A stretch of 64,000 nt of DNA, taken from Pasteurella atlantica. Lineage in GTDB: Bacteria; Pseudomonadota; Gammaproteobacteria; Enterobacterales; Pasteurellaceae. The translations under genes were made by a program, and so were the position numbers. Location: contig NZ_OY856306.1 of the NCBI RefSeq assembly GCF_963693435.1, positions 992,001 through 1,056,000 on the forward strand. Reading direction: 5' to 3'. Below, piece after piece: positions 29,301-38,554 of this stretch; the stretch's first letter is position 1; the number at the start of each line of letters is the position of its first letter. The notes under the pieces are model-generated. The model searched no databases. It saw only the letters and a program-made list of their open reading frames with translations, and was not told where the DNA came from.

Positions 29301-29972
29301 ACCAAAGTAGGAACAATTTTACACAGTTTTTTTGAGCATTGTGATTTTACGCAACCGATTAACAGTGAAAAAGTAGCAATACTCTGTGAGCAATTACATT
29401 TAGAGGAAAATTGGATTGAACCAACAATACAATGGTTTGAACAAATTTTAACGACGCCAATTATTGAAAACGAGTTTTGCCTAAAAGATATTCCAAATTC
29501 ACAACGCTTAAATGAATTACAATTTTACTTAAACTTAAAAAATAGTAATGCCTTACCAAAACTAAATGAATTGATAAAAAAACACGCAAAATTAAAAGAT
29601 TTACCCTCATTATCTTTACCCAAACTCAATGGTTTTGTACGAGGATTTATTGATTGTATTATTAAAGTGGATGGAAAATTTTATATTTTGGATTACAAAT
29701 CTAATTTTTTAGGCAATTTTGCTGAAGATTACTCTATTCAAAATTTAGAGAAAGTAATAGGGCAATATCGTTATGATTTGCAATATTTACTTTACACTTT
29801 GGCAGTACATCGTTATTTAAACTCTCGTTTAGAAGATTATGATTATGATCGAGATTTTGGTGGTATAACCTATTTATTCTTACGAGCAATGGATGGTTCA
29901 CCACAAAATGGGGTATTTTTTGATAAACCAAGTAAAGAATTAATTGAAAAAATGGATGAACTGTTTGGATAA
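26385..29972 (+). CDS. recB: Exodeoxyribonuclease V subunit beta (RecB)
   Basis: Encodes 1195 residues from ATG 26385 (MKTLDPISLPLNKVALIEASAGTGKT); the frame is open 51 bases earlier, through an uptake signal. RecB is the 3'-5' helicase and nuclease subunit of RecBCD, which repairs double-strand breaks and degrades linear phage DNA. Visible are Walker A ASAGTGKT (19-26), UvrD motif II MIDEFQDTN, GDPKQSIYKFRGADIF, ITFHGSKGLEYPIVWLPF, LIYVAITRA, and the C-terminal nuclease motif RGFIDCII with YILDYKSN (about 1100-1125). recC is not in the window, and recD does not follow as it often does. Confidence 0.96.
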   Translation: MKTLDPISLPLNKVALIEASAGTGKTYTMVNLYLRLLLGVGCQPLTVEQILVVTFTRAATQELRDRIRVKVAEVSKYFQEYGEKGKCEALTSDKFLWEIYQNIEHQLAVALLRLRIAEQEIDVASIFTIDSFCQKMLSSFAFDSGMRFDIELQPDETELLTGLSEEVWRELFYSCSEMEADFILDKLKSPQTIFKKVRTQLNDTLPSLSEIQKSQLENCLSDNLKYQSFLNEIKQYWRENGKEIAQLIYDDLAKNKQKSLNGTSYQEGYVDSWTAILETWANTHQNGVPTCFDRFCQFHINNKTLKGKDPLYSEFFVKNEKYWNIYQQEFELWLKQQVIILELKFLLALRQKLAEYKRTHKERNFSDFTNELNLALQSEKGQKLATQIRQRYPFAMIDEFQDTNLAQYQVFNAIFIEQKSENQGFIMIGDPKQSIYKFRGADIFTYLKASKQAQEQATLNKNWRSQPTIVCETNQLFDLKNELSPFIYQDILFQSVEFNDKKQQVIGQDSIHYFLLDNKFVESQRKGKERFDTLYAQASAEHCASEIQQQLKLAQQGELFLQKEQNKLPLKPQDIAILVRSGKEAKLIQEALKERNIQSVFLSEKHSVYNSEEAQQVLWLLNACLHFNNQKAILTSLGTALWQLNASEIFELKNNEIKWDRWLEKFAHYNEIWLKQGVLPMLHHIFISENLIAKLRNSDNGDRKITNLLHLAELLQNAMPSLENETALVRWYEMQLDNAEDNQEEQVLRLETEQKLIKIITFHGSKGLEYPIVWLPFVGKTTSFKLGQVYRDQNNQQQWVFGDYSDEIKNAIAKEEFAEDLRLIYVAITRAVFQINFILPQQFKATNSWNAMAYLLSNGEIGETTSNLELLPTKTLLEKKQLTGKIVNLDKNPTACDWSPNEENYQNLCAKTFTQKIKRDGQITSFSALHSYHQWQEEKHSELVQDYDYQNAAITPNEEIQSLYSPFTFPHSTKVGTILHSFFEHCDFTQPINSEKVAILCEQLHLEENWIEPTIQWFEQILTTPIIENEFCLKDIPNSQRLNELQFYLNLKNSNALPKLNELIKKHAKLKDLPSLSLPKLNGFVRGFIDCIIKVDGKFYILDYKSNFLGNFAEDYSIQNLEKVIGQYRYDLQYLLYTLAVHRYLNSRLEDYDYDRDFGGITYLFLRAMDGSPQNGVFFDKPSKELIEKMDELFG

Positions 29973-30029
29973 ATTAAAGAGGAGAAAGTATGAAAAATAA
30001 GACAATAAAACATCCAAAAATAAACTAAA
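29973..30029 (+). other. Orphan ribosome binding site and 12-codon ORF after recB
   Basis: A strong Shine-Dalgarno sequence AGAGGAGA and ATG (29990) follow the recB stop but the frame ends after MKNKTIKHPKIN. It looks like the start of a gene truncated by the rearrangement that left the transposase scar just downstream. What the lost gene was cannot be told. Confidence 0.35.
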
Positions 30030-30059
30030 TTTAAGCGGTATCTTGCGTAAATATCATTT

Positions 30060-30202
30060 AATATTTTGCCAGTTTTTTCAAACCACGCTTCAGATGAAGT
30101 GCTAATCTTGATATTTTCATAAATCATCGGTGCAATAAGTTTTTTGCCTATGTAACAAGAAACAATAGAGCTTGGTTGATAGTTATTAAAAATATCTTGC
30201 AA
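30060..30202 (-). pseudogene. Fragment of an IS630-type transposase
   Basis: On the minus strand the segment reads SSIVSCYIGKKLIAPMIYEN then SSEAWFEK, which resembles the middle of IS630/DDE_3 transposases (typically isAxxGgkLlAPxxfeGT... FxxWxEx). There is no DDE triad left and no terminal repeat was found. It differs from the intact IS630 element in licD. The short length and imperfect match make this tentative. It is flanked by an uptake signal with full core ACCGCTTGT at 30220-30228. Confidence 0.4.
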
Positions 30203-30244
30203 ATTTTTTCATACAAGTCACCGCTTGTTTTTTAACTGCTTTTT

Positions 30245-30280
30245 ATTTTAATTGAACGTTCAATCAAAATAAATTAAAAT
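30245..30280 (+). promoter_or_regulatory. BetI operator and bet promoter
   Basis: A perfect 14-bp palindrome ATTGAACGTTCAAT (30251-30264) extends to 26 bp (30245-30270) with one mismatched pair and matches the known BetI recognition motif. It overlaps a promoter: TTGAAC (30252-30257), 17 bases, TAAAAT (30275-30280). The choline-responsive repressor would thus block RNA polymerase at the -35 box. The betI start lies 38 bases after the -10. Confidence 0.85.
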
Positions 30281-30318
30281 AACGTAATCTTAATTACCGT
30301 CAATTAAAGGATCTCTTT

Positions 30319-30903
30319 ATGCCTAAAGTTGGTATGTTAGAAATTAGGCGACAACAACTTATTGAAGCAACATTAATTTGTGTTGAAAAATATGGGGTAG
30401 CAGATACAACGATTGTTCAAATCGCACAACAAGCAGGTTTATCTTCTGGAATAATTAGTCATTATTTTGGCGGAAAAATGGGGCTGTTGTATGAAACAAT
30501 GCGTGATTTAATGAGAGAATTACGTGTCACCATCACTGAAAAAAGTAAGTCCGAAACTAATTTAACCCCCTATCAAGCCATTGAAATTATTATTGATTGT
30601 AATTTTGACCCCGATACTGACTCTGCAAGAATGAAAGTATGGCTTTCATTTTGGTCGATGAGTATGCACCAAGATGATTTGAATCGTTTACAAAAAATCA
30701 ATGACAGTCGCTTACATTCAAATTTATTATTTCATTTCAAAAAATTATTACCAAATCAACAAGCAAAAAATGCTGCACGAGGATTAGCTGCCTTAATTGA
30801 TGGCTTATGGCTACACGGTAGTTTACGTAGCGAGGAGTTTGATCATTATCAGGCTCGATTTATCGCAAAACAATTTCTAAACAAATTATTGGAGGAACAA
30901 TGA
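30319..30903 (+). CDS. betI: TetR-family choline-responsive repressor BetI
   Basis: Encodes 194 residues. The N-terminal TetR helix-turn-helix is visible at about 12-55 ([50 protein letters not shown]). The C-terminal ligand domain has the BetI-type segment [24 protein letters not shown] and [12 protein letters not shown]. BetI represses glycine-betaine synthesis genes until choline is present. The operator upstream and betB overlapping its stop by four bases (ATGA) confirm the assignment; it should be autoregulated. Confidence 0.95.
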   Translation: MPKVGMLEIRRQQLIEATLICVEKYGVADTTIVQIAQQAGLSSGIISHYFGGKMGLLYETMRDLMRELRVTITEKSKSETNLTPYQAIEIIIDCNFDPDTDSARMKVWLSFWSMSMHQDDLNRLQKINDSRLHSNLLFHFKKLLPNQQAKNAARGLAALIDGLWLHGSLRSEEFDHYQARFIAKQFLNKLLEEQ

Positions 30904-32363
30904 AATTTCCCACTCAACAACTTTATATCAACGGTAAATACCACAAGGCTACAAGTGGGCGAACCTTTACCACAATCAATCCAGCCACAGGCGAAACCCT
31001 AGCAGAAATTCAAGTTGCTTCAAAAGAGGATATTGATTTTGCGGTAGATTGTGCCGTTAAAGCTCAAAAAAAATGGGCAGCATTAACCGCCGTAGAGCGT
31101 GCAAGAATTTTAAATAAAGCGGTAGCTATTTTACGTGAACGTAATGATGAGTTAGCCCTTTTAGAAACCTTAGACACAGGTAAGCCTGTCAGTGAAACAA
31201 TGTATGTCGATATTGTAACTGGGGCTGATGTGATTGAATATTATGCAGGCTTAGCCACATCTATTGAAGGTACACAAATTCCGCTTCGTGAAGACAGTTT
31301 TATTTACACTCGCCGTGAGCCATTGGGCGTAATTGCAAGCATTGGTGCGTGGAATTATCCGATCCAAATTGCAATGTGGAAGTTAGCCCCAGCTTTAGCC
31401 GCAGGGAATGCCGTTGTCTTTAAACCAAGTGAGGTAACCCCTCTAACTACCTTAAAATTAGCAGAAATTTTAACCGAAGCAGGTGTGCCAGATGGTGTCT
31501 TTAATGTGGTAAACGGAACGGGAGCTGATATTGGCGATTTCTTAACCCAACATCCACATATTGACAAAGTCTCTTTCACTGGTGGATCTGCTACGGGTAA
31601 AAAAGTGTGTGCCAGTGCGATTACCTCTAATTTAAAAGAAGTCACAATGGAATTAGGAGGCAAATCGCCTGTGGTCATTTGTGATGATGCCGATTTAGAT
31701 TTAGCAGCAGATATTGCGGTAATGGCGAACTTTTATAGTTCAGGTCAAGTTTGTACGAATGGTACTCGTGTTTTTGTTCCAGCGAAACTTAAAGCCGAAT
31801 TTGAGCAAAAAGTATTAGAGCGTGTACAACGTTTTAAAATAGGCGATCCTCAAAATCCTGAAACAAACTTTGGTCCATTGGTTAGCGAACCGCATATGAA
31901 CCGAGTATTAAATTATATTGAGCTTGGTAAAAAAGAAGGGGCAAAATGCTTAATTGGTGGCGAACGTGAGATGAGTTTGCCACAAGGCTATTATGTAAAA
32001 CCAACGGTCTTTACCGATTGTACTGATGAAATGACGATTACCAAAGAAGAGATTTTTGGTCCTGTAATGAGTATTTTAAGCTATGAAACAGAGCAAGAAG
32101 TCATTGAACGAGCAAATAATACGGAATATGGTTTAGCAGCAGGTGTGGTAACCAAAGATTTAAACAAAGCACACCGCATTATTCATCAGCTTGAAGCAGG
32201 TATTTGTTGGATCAACACTTGGGGCGAATCTGACGCTAAAATGCCTGTCGGGGGTTATAAACAATCGGGTATTGGGCGTGAAAATGGGATCGAAACCTTA
32301 AAACATTATACCCAGACAAAATCAATCCAAGTTGAATTAGGCAGATTTGAATCTGTATTCTAA
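30900..32363 (+). CDS. betB: Betaine aldehyde dehydrogenase
   Basis: Encodes 487 residues, a normal length for BetB, which oxidises betaine aldehyde to the osmoprotectant glycine betaine with NAD(P)+. The ALDH features are [30 protein letters not shown], the cofactor loop [11 protein letters not shown], catalytic Glu in [11 protein letters not shown] and catalytic Cys in [14 protein letters not shown]. The N-terminus [26 protein letters not shown] is typical. It is translated from an ATGA overlap with betI and followed 23 bases later by betA. Confidence 0.96.
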   Translation: MKFPTQQLYINGKYHKATSGRTFTTINPATGETLAEIQVASKEDIDFAVDCAVKAQKKWAALTAVERARILNKAVAILRERNDELALLETLDTGKPVSETMYVDIVTGADVIEYYAGLATSIEGTQIPLREDSFIYTRREPLGVIASIGAWNYPIQIAMWKLAPALAAGNAVVFKPSEVTPLTTLKLAEILTEAGVPDGVFNVVNGTGADIGDFLTQHPHIDKVSFTGGSATGKKVCASAITSNLKEVTMELGGKSPVVICDDADLDLAADIAVMANFYSSGQVCTNGTRVFVPAKLKAEFEQKVLERVQRFKIGDPQNPETNFGPLVSEPHMNRVLNYIELGKKEGAKCLIGGEREMSLPQGYYVKPTVFTDCTDEMTITKEEIFGPVMSILSYETEQEVIERANNTEYGLAAGVVTKDLNKAHRIIHQLEAGICWINTWGESDAKMPVGGYKQSGIGRENGIETLKHYTQTKSIQVELGRFESVF

Positions 32364-32386
32364 TCTTAAAGAAAAAGGAGAACACA

Positions 32387-34057
32387 ATGAGAGAATTTGA
32401 TTATATTATTATCGGTGCAGGTTCAGCAGGTGGTGTATTAGCGGCTCGCTTAACCGAAGATAAAGAAACTAATGTTTTATTATTAGAAGCGGGAGGTCCA
32501 GATTATCGCTTAGACTGGCGTACACAAATGCCAGCCGCCTTAGCCTTTCCTATTCAAACTAAACAGTATAACTGGGGTTATGAAACCGATCCTGAACCAT
32601 TTATGAATAACCGTCGTATGCAATGCGGACGTGGTAAAGGGCTGGGTGGCTCATCGTTGATCAATGGTATGTGCTATATTCGTGGTAATGCAATGGATTA
32701 CGATAATTGGGCTGAGCAAGATCCTTTATTAGCTAACTGGACATATCAGGATTGTTTACCTTATTTCAAAAAAGCAGAAACTCGTGATATTGGCGGTAAT
32801 GACTATCACGGCGATTCAGGTCCTTTACACGTAACAACCCCAAAAACTGGTAATAATGAGTTATTCCACGCAATGGTGGAAGCGGGTGTGCAAGCAGGCT
32901 ATCCAAAAACGGAAGACTTAAATGGCTATCAACAAGAAGGTTTTGGTCCTATGGATCGTACCGTCAGCCCAAATGGTCGCCGTTGTAGTACTGCTCGTGG
33001 TTATTTATCTGATGAAGTCAGAGCAAGAGAAAATTTAGTAATTGTCACAAAAGCAACCACCGATCGTATTTTATTTGAAGGTAAAAAAGCGGTTGGTGTC
33101 TGCTATTTAAAAGCCGATCAATCAATTAAAGCGTCTGCGAAAAAAGAAGTATTACTTTGCTCTGGTGCAATTGCATCGCCAACCATTTTACAACGTTCAG
33201 GTATTGGTAATGCTGAGTTATTAAAAGAGTTAGATATTCCTGTTGTTCACGAATTAAAAGGGGTGGGCGAAAACTTACAAGACCACTTAGAGCTTTATGT
33301 TCAGTTTGAATGTATAAAACCTGTAAGTATTGCACCAAGTTTAAAATTACACAACCAAGCAATGATTGGTGCAGAATGGATGTTTAAAGGCACAGGTTTA
33401 GGGGCAAGTAACCAGTTTGAAGCAGGCGGATTTATCCGTTCTGATGAACGTTTTGAATGGCCAAACTTACAATATCACTTCTTACCAATCGCTGTAAACT
33501 ATGATGGTTCGAATGCGATTGAAAGTCACGGTTTCCAAGCTCACGTCGGTTCAATGCGTTCTCCAAGTCGTGGAAGAATTAGAATTAAATCAAAAGATCC
33601 ACACGAGTACCCAAGTATTCTGTTCAACTATATGGCAACAGAGCAAGACTGGGAAGAGTTTAGATCCGCCATTCGTATCACTCGTGATATCTTTACCCAA
33701 GATTCACTAAAACCTTATGTCGGAAAAGAGTTATCACCGGGAATTGACTGTCAAACAGATGAACAATTAGATGACTTTATTCGTGAACACGCAGAAACCG
33801 CCTTCCATCCATCTTGTAGTAATAAAATGGGCTCAGGCGAAGATGCCGTTGTTGATAATTTTGGACGCGTACACGGCGTGGAAAGTTTGCGTGTAATTGA
33901 TGCTTCAATTATGCCAATAATTACCACAGGTAACCTAAATGCCCCAACCATTATGATGGCAGAAAAAATTGCGGATCATATTCGTGGCATTGAACCATTA
34001 CCACGTGCAGAAGTGCCTTATTTTAAAGCAAATGGTTTACCACCAAAAAGTAAATAA
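32387..34057 (+). CDS. betA: Choline dehydrogenase (FAD-dependent, GMC family)
   Basis: Encodes 556 residues, as in E. coli BetA. It oxidises choline to betaine aldehyde and donates electrons to the respiratory chain from the inner face of the membrane. The FAD site is [21 protein letters not shown] (5-25); GMC signature 1 is [21 protein letters not shown] and signature 2 [15 protein letters not shown]. The catalytic region [16 protein letters not shown] and the C-terminal [13 protein letters not shown] are conserved. The start has a strong SD AAAGGAGA. Confidence 0.97.
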   Translation: MREFDYIIIGAGSAGGVLAARLTEDKETNVLLLEAGGPDYRLDWRTQMPAALAFPIQTKQYNWGYETDPEPFMNNRRMQCGRGKGLGGSSLINGMCYIRGNAMDYDNWAEQDPLLANWTYQDCLPYFKKAETRDIGGNDYHGDSGPLHVTTPKTGNNELFHAMVEAGVQAGYPKTEDLNGYQQEGFGPMDRTVSPNGRRCSTARGYLSDEVRARENLVIVTKATTDRILFEGKKAVGVCYLKADQSIKASAKKEVLLCSGAIASPTILQRSGIGNAELLKELDIPVVHELKGVGENLQDHLELYVQFECIKPVSIAPSLKLHNQAMIGAEWMFKGTGLGASNQFEAGGFIRSDERFEWPNLQYHFLPIAVNYDGSNAIESHGFQAHVGSMRSPSRGRIRIKSKDPHEYPSILFNYMATEQDWEEFRSAIRITRDIFTQDSLKPYVGKELSPGIDCQTDEQLDDFIREHAETAFHPSCSNKMGSGEDAVVDNFGRVHGVESLRVIDASIMPIITTGNLNAPTIMMAEKIADHIRGIEPLPRAEVPYFKANGLPPKSK

Positions 34058-34059
34058 AT

Positions 34060-34118
34060 TTGCAAATTTTTGATGATATCTAACCGCTTAGATATTAAAC
34101 TATATTTTAAAGCGGTGA
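34060..34118. repeat. Inverted uptake signals between betA and arsC
   Basis: ATTTGCAAATTTTTGATGATATCTAACCGCTT (ending 34089) faces TTTTAAAGCGGT (ending 34116). The two uptake cores are in opposite orientation right after betA and may form a weak terminator, so arsC and betT may be expressed less than betIBA or from another promoter. Confidence 0.6.
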
Positions 34119-34160
34119 GATTATTTTCATTTTTTACATATTTTAAATTAGGAAAAAATA

Positions 34161-34529
34161 ATGAAAAAAGCAACTATTTATCACAACCCCAAATGCAGTA
34201 AGTCTCGTGGTGCATTAGCGATACTTGAAGAAAGAGGTTTTAATACTGAGGTCATTCTCTATTTAGATACTCCTCCAAACGCAGATACACTTTCACAACT
34301 TTTAACTGAAATGGGAATGTCTGCACGTGATTTACTACGTACCAATGAAGAACCTTATAAAACACTTAATCTTGCAGATAAAAAACTGTCAGAACAACAA
34401 CTTATTCAAGCAATGGTAGAAAATCCAGTCTTAATAAACCGCCCAATTGTACAAACAGAATTTGGTACAAAATTAGGACGACCATTAGAAAATATTGAAT
34501 GTATTTTATCTAACAATGGAGATAAATAA
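34161..34529 (+). CDS. ArsC-family thioredoxin-fold protein (arsenate reductase-like)
   Basis: Encodes 122 residues of the glutaredoxin-linked ArsC family. The catalytic CX3R-type motif is NPKCSKSRG with Cys12, and the C-terminal RPIVQTEFGTKLGRP matches the substrate-binding Arg region of the family. No arsR, arsB or acr3 gene is near, so a role in arsenic resistance is unproven. YfgD-type proteins of the same family are equally possible. It lies between betA and betT, only two bases before betT, which suggests co-translation with the transporter. Confidence 0.85.
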   Translation: MKKATIYHNPKCSKSRGALAILEERGFNTEVILYLDTPPNADTLSQLLTEMGMSARDLLRTNEEPYKTLNLADKKLSEQQLIQAMVENPVLINRPIVQTEFGTKLGRPLENIECILSNNGDK

Positions 34530-34531
34530 TT

Positions 34532-36322
34532 ATGAACGACTCACTCAACAAAAATTCACAAAAAACTAACCAATCTATTGGTAGTTTTAATTCAGACAAA
34601 ACCTCAGAACCTAAAGTAGAACAATTTGATACTCGAATTGATAAATTTACGTTCTTTGGTGTATTAGTCATCTTATTTTCTGTTACTCTTCCGTTAATTT
34701 TCTTCCCTGAGCAAGGTGCTTATTGGGTTGATGAAATCAAAGGTTTTGTAACAGATAAACTCGGTGGTGCTTACTTAATGTTTGGTGTACTTGCTGTTAT
34801 TTTTGTTATTTATATTTCTTTCTCAGATATTGGTAACATTAAGTTAGGTAAACCAGAAGATGACATTGAGTTTAAAACGAGCTCTTGGGCTGCAATGATG
34901 TTCTGTGGAGGTATTGGAGCTGGTATCCTTTATTGGGGTATTTTAGAATGGACATACTATTATCAAGGACCTCCATTTGGTATTGAAGCGGCAACCCCTG
35001 ATGCGATTAAATGGGCAAGTACTTATGGATTATTCCACTGGGGACCTGTGGCTTGGGCAATTTATTTAGTTCCAGCTGTCTCTATTGCTTATTTTGCTCA
35101 CGTACGAAATTCCCCTATTTTAAAAGTAAGTCAAAGTTTAATGCCATTATTAGGAGAAAAATTTGCTAAAAGTAATTGGGGACGTTTAGTCGATGTATTC
35201 TTTATTTTTGGTATGATTGGTGGTGGAGCGACTTCACTAGGTCTTGCATCTCCTATGATAACTCAAGGTTTACACGAACTCTTTAACACACCAAATAACA
35301 CAACAATGCAATTGGTTGTACTCTTTGTTACTACGCTAATTTTTGCTTACAGTGCTTATCAAGGATTAAAAGGTGGAATTCAATTCCTTTCTAATATCAA
35401 TTTCTATTTAGCCATTGGTTTCTTAATTTTTGTATTCTGCGTAGGACCAACCGTCTTTATGTTTGACACTGGTTTAGAAGCCTTAGGTCGCTCATTAACC
35501 AATATTATTTCAATGATGACTTGGACAGAAGCCTTTGGTGAATTTACAGAATTAGGCTTTAAAGATACTAACTTCCCTGGTGATTGGACAGTGTTCTACT
35601 GGGCGTGGTGGTTAGTATTTGCACCAACTATTGGGCTATTTATTGCCAAAATTTCAAGAGGTCGTACTATCCGTCAAATGGCAATTGGTTCAATCTTCTT
35701 TGGTTCTCTTGGTTGTTCTGTATTCTTTATGGTTTTAGGTAACTATGGTTTATATATGCACCTTTCTGGAGAATTAGATGTTATTAATGTGCTGAATACT
35801 CAAGGAGCAACAGCAACTATCTTTGCTATTTTGCATACCTTACCAATAGCTAAAGTCGCCATTGCCGTATTTACTATTTTAGCCATTATCTTTACTGCCA
35901 CCACTTTTGATAGTATTTCTTACATTTTAGCATCTGTTGTACAACACGAAGTTGATGATGAGCCAAAACGTTGGAATAGACTATTTTGGGCATTCACGTT
36001 GTGCTTTATGCCAGCAACCTTAATGCTCATCGGCGATTTAAGTACCTTACAAACAGCCTCTATTTTTGCGGGTGCACCACTATTAGTGATAATGTCATTA
36101 ATTATGCTTTCAACAATTAAAGCGGCAAAATACGATTTATATTATCAACCTGATTATTCATTAAGTACTATTCATATTGAAGAAGTGCCAGATGTTGCCC
36201 CTTGGGAAGAGGGAGAAACATCAGAGGCTCCTGAAGGTTCAGTTCACGCTCAAGAAGCGGAATATGAAGAAATCCGTCAGCAAAATGAATTAGATGAATT
36301 GGTAGAAGAAAATTCAAAATAA
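34532..36322 (+). CDS. betT: BCCT-family choline/betaine transporter (BetT-like)
   Basis: Encodes 596 residues with about twelve membrane helices flanked by charged cytoplasmic tails of about 40 (N) and 50 (C, Glu-rich) residues. The BCCT substrate-site region is CGGIGAGILYWGILEWTYYY and the signature tryptophan box is TVFYWAWWLVFAPTIGLFIAKISRGRTIRQM. E. coli BetT is longer (about 677 residues) because of its C-terminal domain. The choline assignment rests on context with betIBA. In E. coli betT is divergent from betIBA; here it is downstream on the same strand. Confidence 0.88.
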   Translation: MNDSLNKNSQKTNQSIGSFNSDKTSEPKVEQFDTRIDKFTFFGVLVILFSVTLPLIFFPEQGAYWVDEIKGFVTDKLGGAYLMFGVLAVIFVIYISFSDIGNIKLGKPEDDIEFKTSSWAAMMFCGGIGAGILYWGILEWTYYYQGPPFGIEAATPDAIKWASTYGLFHWGPVAWAIYLVPAVSIAYFAHVRNSPILKVSQSLMPLLGEKFAKSNWGRLVDVFFIFGMIGGGATSLGLASPMITQGLHELFNTPNNTTMQLVVLFVTTLIFAYSAYQGLKGGIQFLSNINFYLAIGFLIFVFCVGPTVFMFDTGLEALGRSLTNIISMMTWTEAFGEFTELGFKDTNFPGDWTVFYWAWWLVFAPTIGLFIAKISRGRTIRQMAIGSIFFGSLGCSVFFMVLGNYGLYMHLSGELDVINVLNTQGATATIFAILHTLPIAKVAIAVFTILAIIFTATTFDSISYILASVVQHEVDDEPKRWNRLFWAFTLCFMPATLMLIGDLSTLQTASIFAGAPLLVIMSLIMLSTIKAAKYDLYYQPDYSLSTIHIEEVPDVAPWEEGETSEAPEGSVHAQEAEYEEIRQQNELDELVEENSK

Positions 36323-36371
36323 AATTTACAGTACAGCTGATATATAACTTAATCATTGTATTTGTAGATAC

Positions 36372-36445
36372 CATCTTGCCTACTCAATTTACTGGTTTAA
36401 TTGGATAAGCTGGCAAGATACAAGAGGCGTAGTATACTACGCCTC
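36372..36445. repeat. Nested inverted repeats after betT
   Basis: GAGGCGTAGTATACTACGCCTC (36424-36445) is a perfect palindrome of 22 bp. Just before it, ATCTTGCC and GGCAAGAT (36372-36417 region) form another inverted repeat with a spacer of about 30 bases. The position between the convergent betT and yibQ genes suggests a bidirectional terminator, but no T tract follows the palindrome directly. Confidence 0.6.
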
Positions 36446-36494
36446 CATACTAGATATTTAATTTGTAAATTTTTAAAACTTGTATCGCTTGCTA

Positions 36495-37349
36495 TTATTC
36501 TTTTGGCACGCCTCTTAATAAAGGAATATGAGTAGGATTGCTTCCTTTTGACGTTTGTGAAGGTTTTATTTCAAAAAATAAAATAAAATCTTTTTCTGTG
36601 ACTATTTTTTCATTACGCCATAAACTGCCAATATTGACCAGTTGTACATCATCAGGTAAATTTTTCAGTCCTTGTTGTAAAACTTTAATACTATTATTTC
36701 TAGGATGCCCAATTAAAATTGCTAGTCCATTTTTTTGTGCATAACGAACAGCATAATCAAAACGATTTTGAACATCTGCTAATTTATTACTGTCATCTAA
36801 AAATACATTACGCTTTAAAGTAGGAATACCTAAACTCTTAGCAATATCTGCTGCAACTGTTTTTCCACTGGTTACACTGTCCAAAAAAAATAATTTATTT
36901 TCCGCTAATATATCCATCAAATAGCTCATTGACGTTCTATCCGCTGTTGCTGCACTTCCCATATGGTTATTTAAGCCAATGGCATAAGGTACTTTTTTTC
37001 TTGCATTCACAATTAAATTTTTAATTTTTTCTTTCGACATCCCAATTTTTAATGCTCCTGTTTCAATGGGAATATTACTTAATGGCTGCATCGGTAAATG
37101 AATTAAAATATCACGTTGTTGCTCAAAAGCTTGTTTTGCTCTTACTGTTGCATAAGGGGCGGCAGGAATAATTGAAACATTTACCGCTTTAGGTAAATGA
37201 TAAATCGCCTGATCTTGACTGCGATAGCCAATATCATCAATAACAATAACTAACTTTCCTGCATTGGCAAGCGGTATCATCCATATAAAAATTTGCAAAA
37301 AAAGAATAATAACTAACCGCTTATATTTGTTTATTTTAACTTTATACAT
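36495..37349 (-). CDS. yibQ: Divergent polysaccharide deacetylase family protein YibQ
   Basis: Encodes 284 residues with an N-terminal signal segment (about 10-30, LVIILFLQIFIWMIPLANA) followed by a divergent polysaccharide deacetylase fold: LVIVIDDIGYR (33-43), ILIHLPMQP, GLNNHMGSAAT and FFLDSVTSGKTVAADIA, ending with AILIGHPR. The paired Asp and His residues of deacetylases are mostly kept. The biological substrate is not established. It follows envC by 14 bases on the same strand, the usual envC-yibQ pairing, so it probably acts in the periplasm on the envelope. An uptake signal overlaps its first codons. Confidence 0.9.
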   Translation of the reverse strand: MYKVKINKYKRLVIILFLQIFIWMIPLANAGKLVIVIDDIGYRSQDQAIYHLPKAVNVSIIPAAPYATVRAKQAFEQQRDILIHLPMQPLSNIPIETGALKIGMSKEKIKNLIVNARKKVPYAIGLNNHMGSAATADRTSMSYLMDILAENKLFFLDSVTSGKTVAADIAKSLGIPTLKRNVFLDDSNKLADVQNRFDYAVRYAQKNGLAILIGHPRNNSIKVLQQGLKNLPDDVQLVNIGSLWRNEKIVTEKDFILFFEIKPSQTSKGSNPTHIPLLRGVPKE

Positions 37350-37363
37350 TAAATATTTACCTT

Positions 37364-38554
37364 CTATTTAACCCAAAGTAATGGGTTTTTTGCTTGCCCT
37401 TTGTAAGTAATGCCAAAATATAATCCTGACTGTATTTGCCCACCAGAATTTCCCACTTTAGCTATCACTTCTCCTTTCACAACTCTATCACCTCTTTTAA
37501 CTAAAACACTGTTATTGTAGCCATAAATTGAAGAATAGCCTTTTCCGTGATCAATAAAAACAACATTTCCATAACCTTGTAGCCAGTCCGATAAAATCAC
37601 TCGTCCTGAAGCAATAGCTGTCACATTTTGTCCTGCTGATGCTTTGATTACAATTCCTTTCCAACTTTGAGTTGGATTAAAATGCTGTATTATTCGTCCT
37701 TTCACAGGTTGTTGATATTGCTTTCTTGCTACCCCTAATCCATTACCTGCACGTACTTTTTGAATTTCAGCTTGAGTCAGTGTTCCTTTACCAGATCTTT
37801 CTTTTTGTACTTTTAATTCTGCAATTTCACGATTTTCTCTTTGTTTTGCCTCACGATTAGCTTTTGCAATTTTATCTTGTAGTGCTTTTGCATTTTTCTT
37901 TAATGTGATTAATTGTGTTTTATCTTTTTCAATCATTTCATTAATAGAAGAAATAGTCTTTTCTCGTTGTGAAGTCACTCTTTCTAATTTATTTTTTTGT
38001 GATTTTTGTTCAGTAAGTTGTGCTATATTTTCTTCTTTTTGTTTCTCTAAAAAGTTTCTCTGTTCTATAAGTTTACTTTGAGTATGACGGATATCTTCTA
38101 TTAGTTCTATTCGAGCTTGATTCATATGTTCATAATATTTTGCCATTCTATCTGCATCTTTGGCCTCTTTTGACAATAATCTTTTGAATGCAGAAGGATG
38201 AATACCTGAACGATATGCTGAATCTAATTGCTCTCTTAAACGATTTTTCTGTTTATTCTCTTGCTTCTCAAGTTGCTCAATTTGTTGTTCTGTTTTTCTG
38301 ATTATTTGCTTTAATTCTATAAGAGTTGCTTCTGTTTTTTGTAATTGCTGGCTTACTTCACTTATTTTAAGTTCTTGCTTTTTCAATGTTGCTTGTAATT
38401 CATTACGCTTTTTACGTTGTAAATAGATCTTATCTTGTTGTTTCTTTATTTTATGCTGAATTTTAGAAAGATCACTTGCTACCACTGGCTGAAATAAACA
38501 TAAACCACCCAATAAAATAACAATGACTATTTTATACAAATGTAATAACTTCAC
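37364..38554 (-). CDS. envC: Murein hydrolase activator EnvC
   Basis: Encodes 396 residues: a signal peptide (about 1-26, IVIVILLGGLCLFQPVVAS), a long coiled coil (about 30-245, rich in K, E and Q) and a C-terminal LytM domain (about 275-396). The LytM domain lacks the zinc ligands of active M23 peptidases: YSSIYGYNNSVL and GLYFGITYKG replace the HxxxxSxYxHN and HxHFE motifs. That is typical of EnvC, which activates septal amidases rather than cutting peptidoglycan. Co-transcribed with yibQ. Confidence 0.94.
   Translation of the reverse strand: MKLLHLYKIVIVILLGGLCLFQPVVASDLSKIQHKIKKQQDKIYLQRKKRNELQATLKKQELKISEVSQQLQKTEATLIELKQIIRKTEQQIEQLEKQENKQKNRLREQLDSAYRSGIHPSAFKRLLSKEAKDADRMAKYYEHMNQARIELIEDIRHTQSKLIEQRNFLEKQKEENIAQLTEQKSQKNKLERVTSQREKTISSINEMIEKDKTQLITLKKNAKALQDKIAKANREAKQRENREIAELKVQKERSGKGTLTQAEIQKVRAGNGLGVARKQYQQPVKGRIIQHFNPTQSWKGIVIKASAGQNVTAIASGRVILSDWLQGYGNVVFIDHGKGYSSIYGYNNSVLVKRGDRVVKGEVIAKVGNSGGQIQSGLYFGITYKGQAKNPLLWVK

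Noticed and set aside
29870-30202. Minus-strand open frame of 110 codons across the end of recB
   Set aside because: Its 3' half is antisense to recB; only the part at 30060-30202 resembles a transposase and is listed as a fragment.
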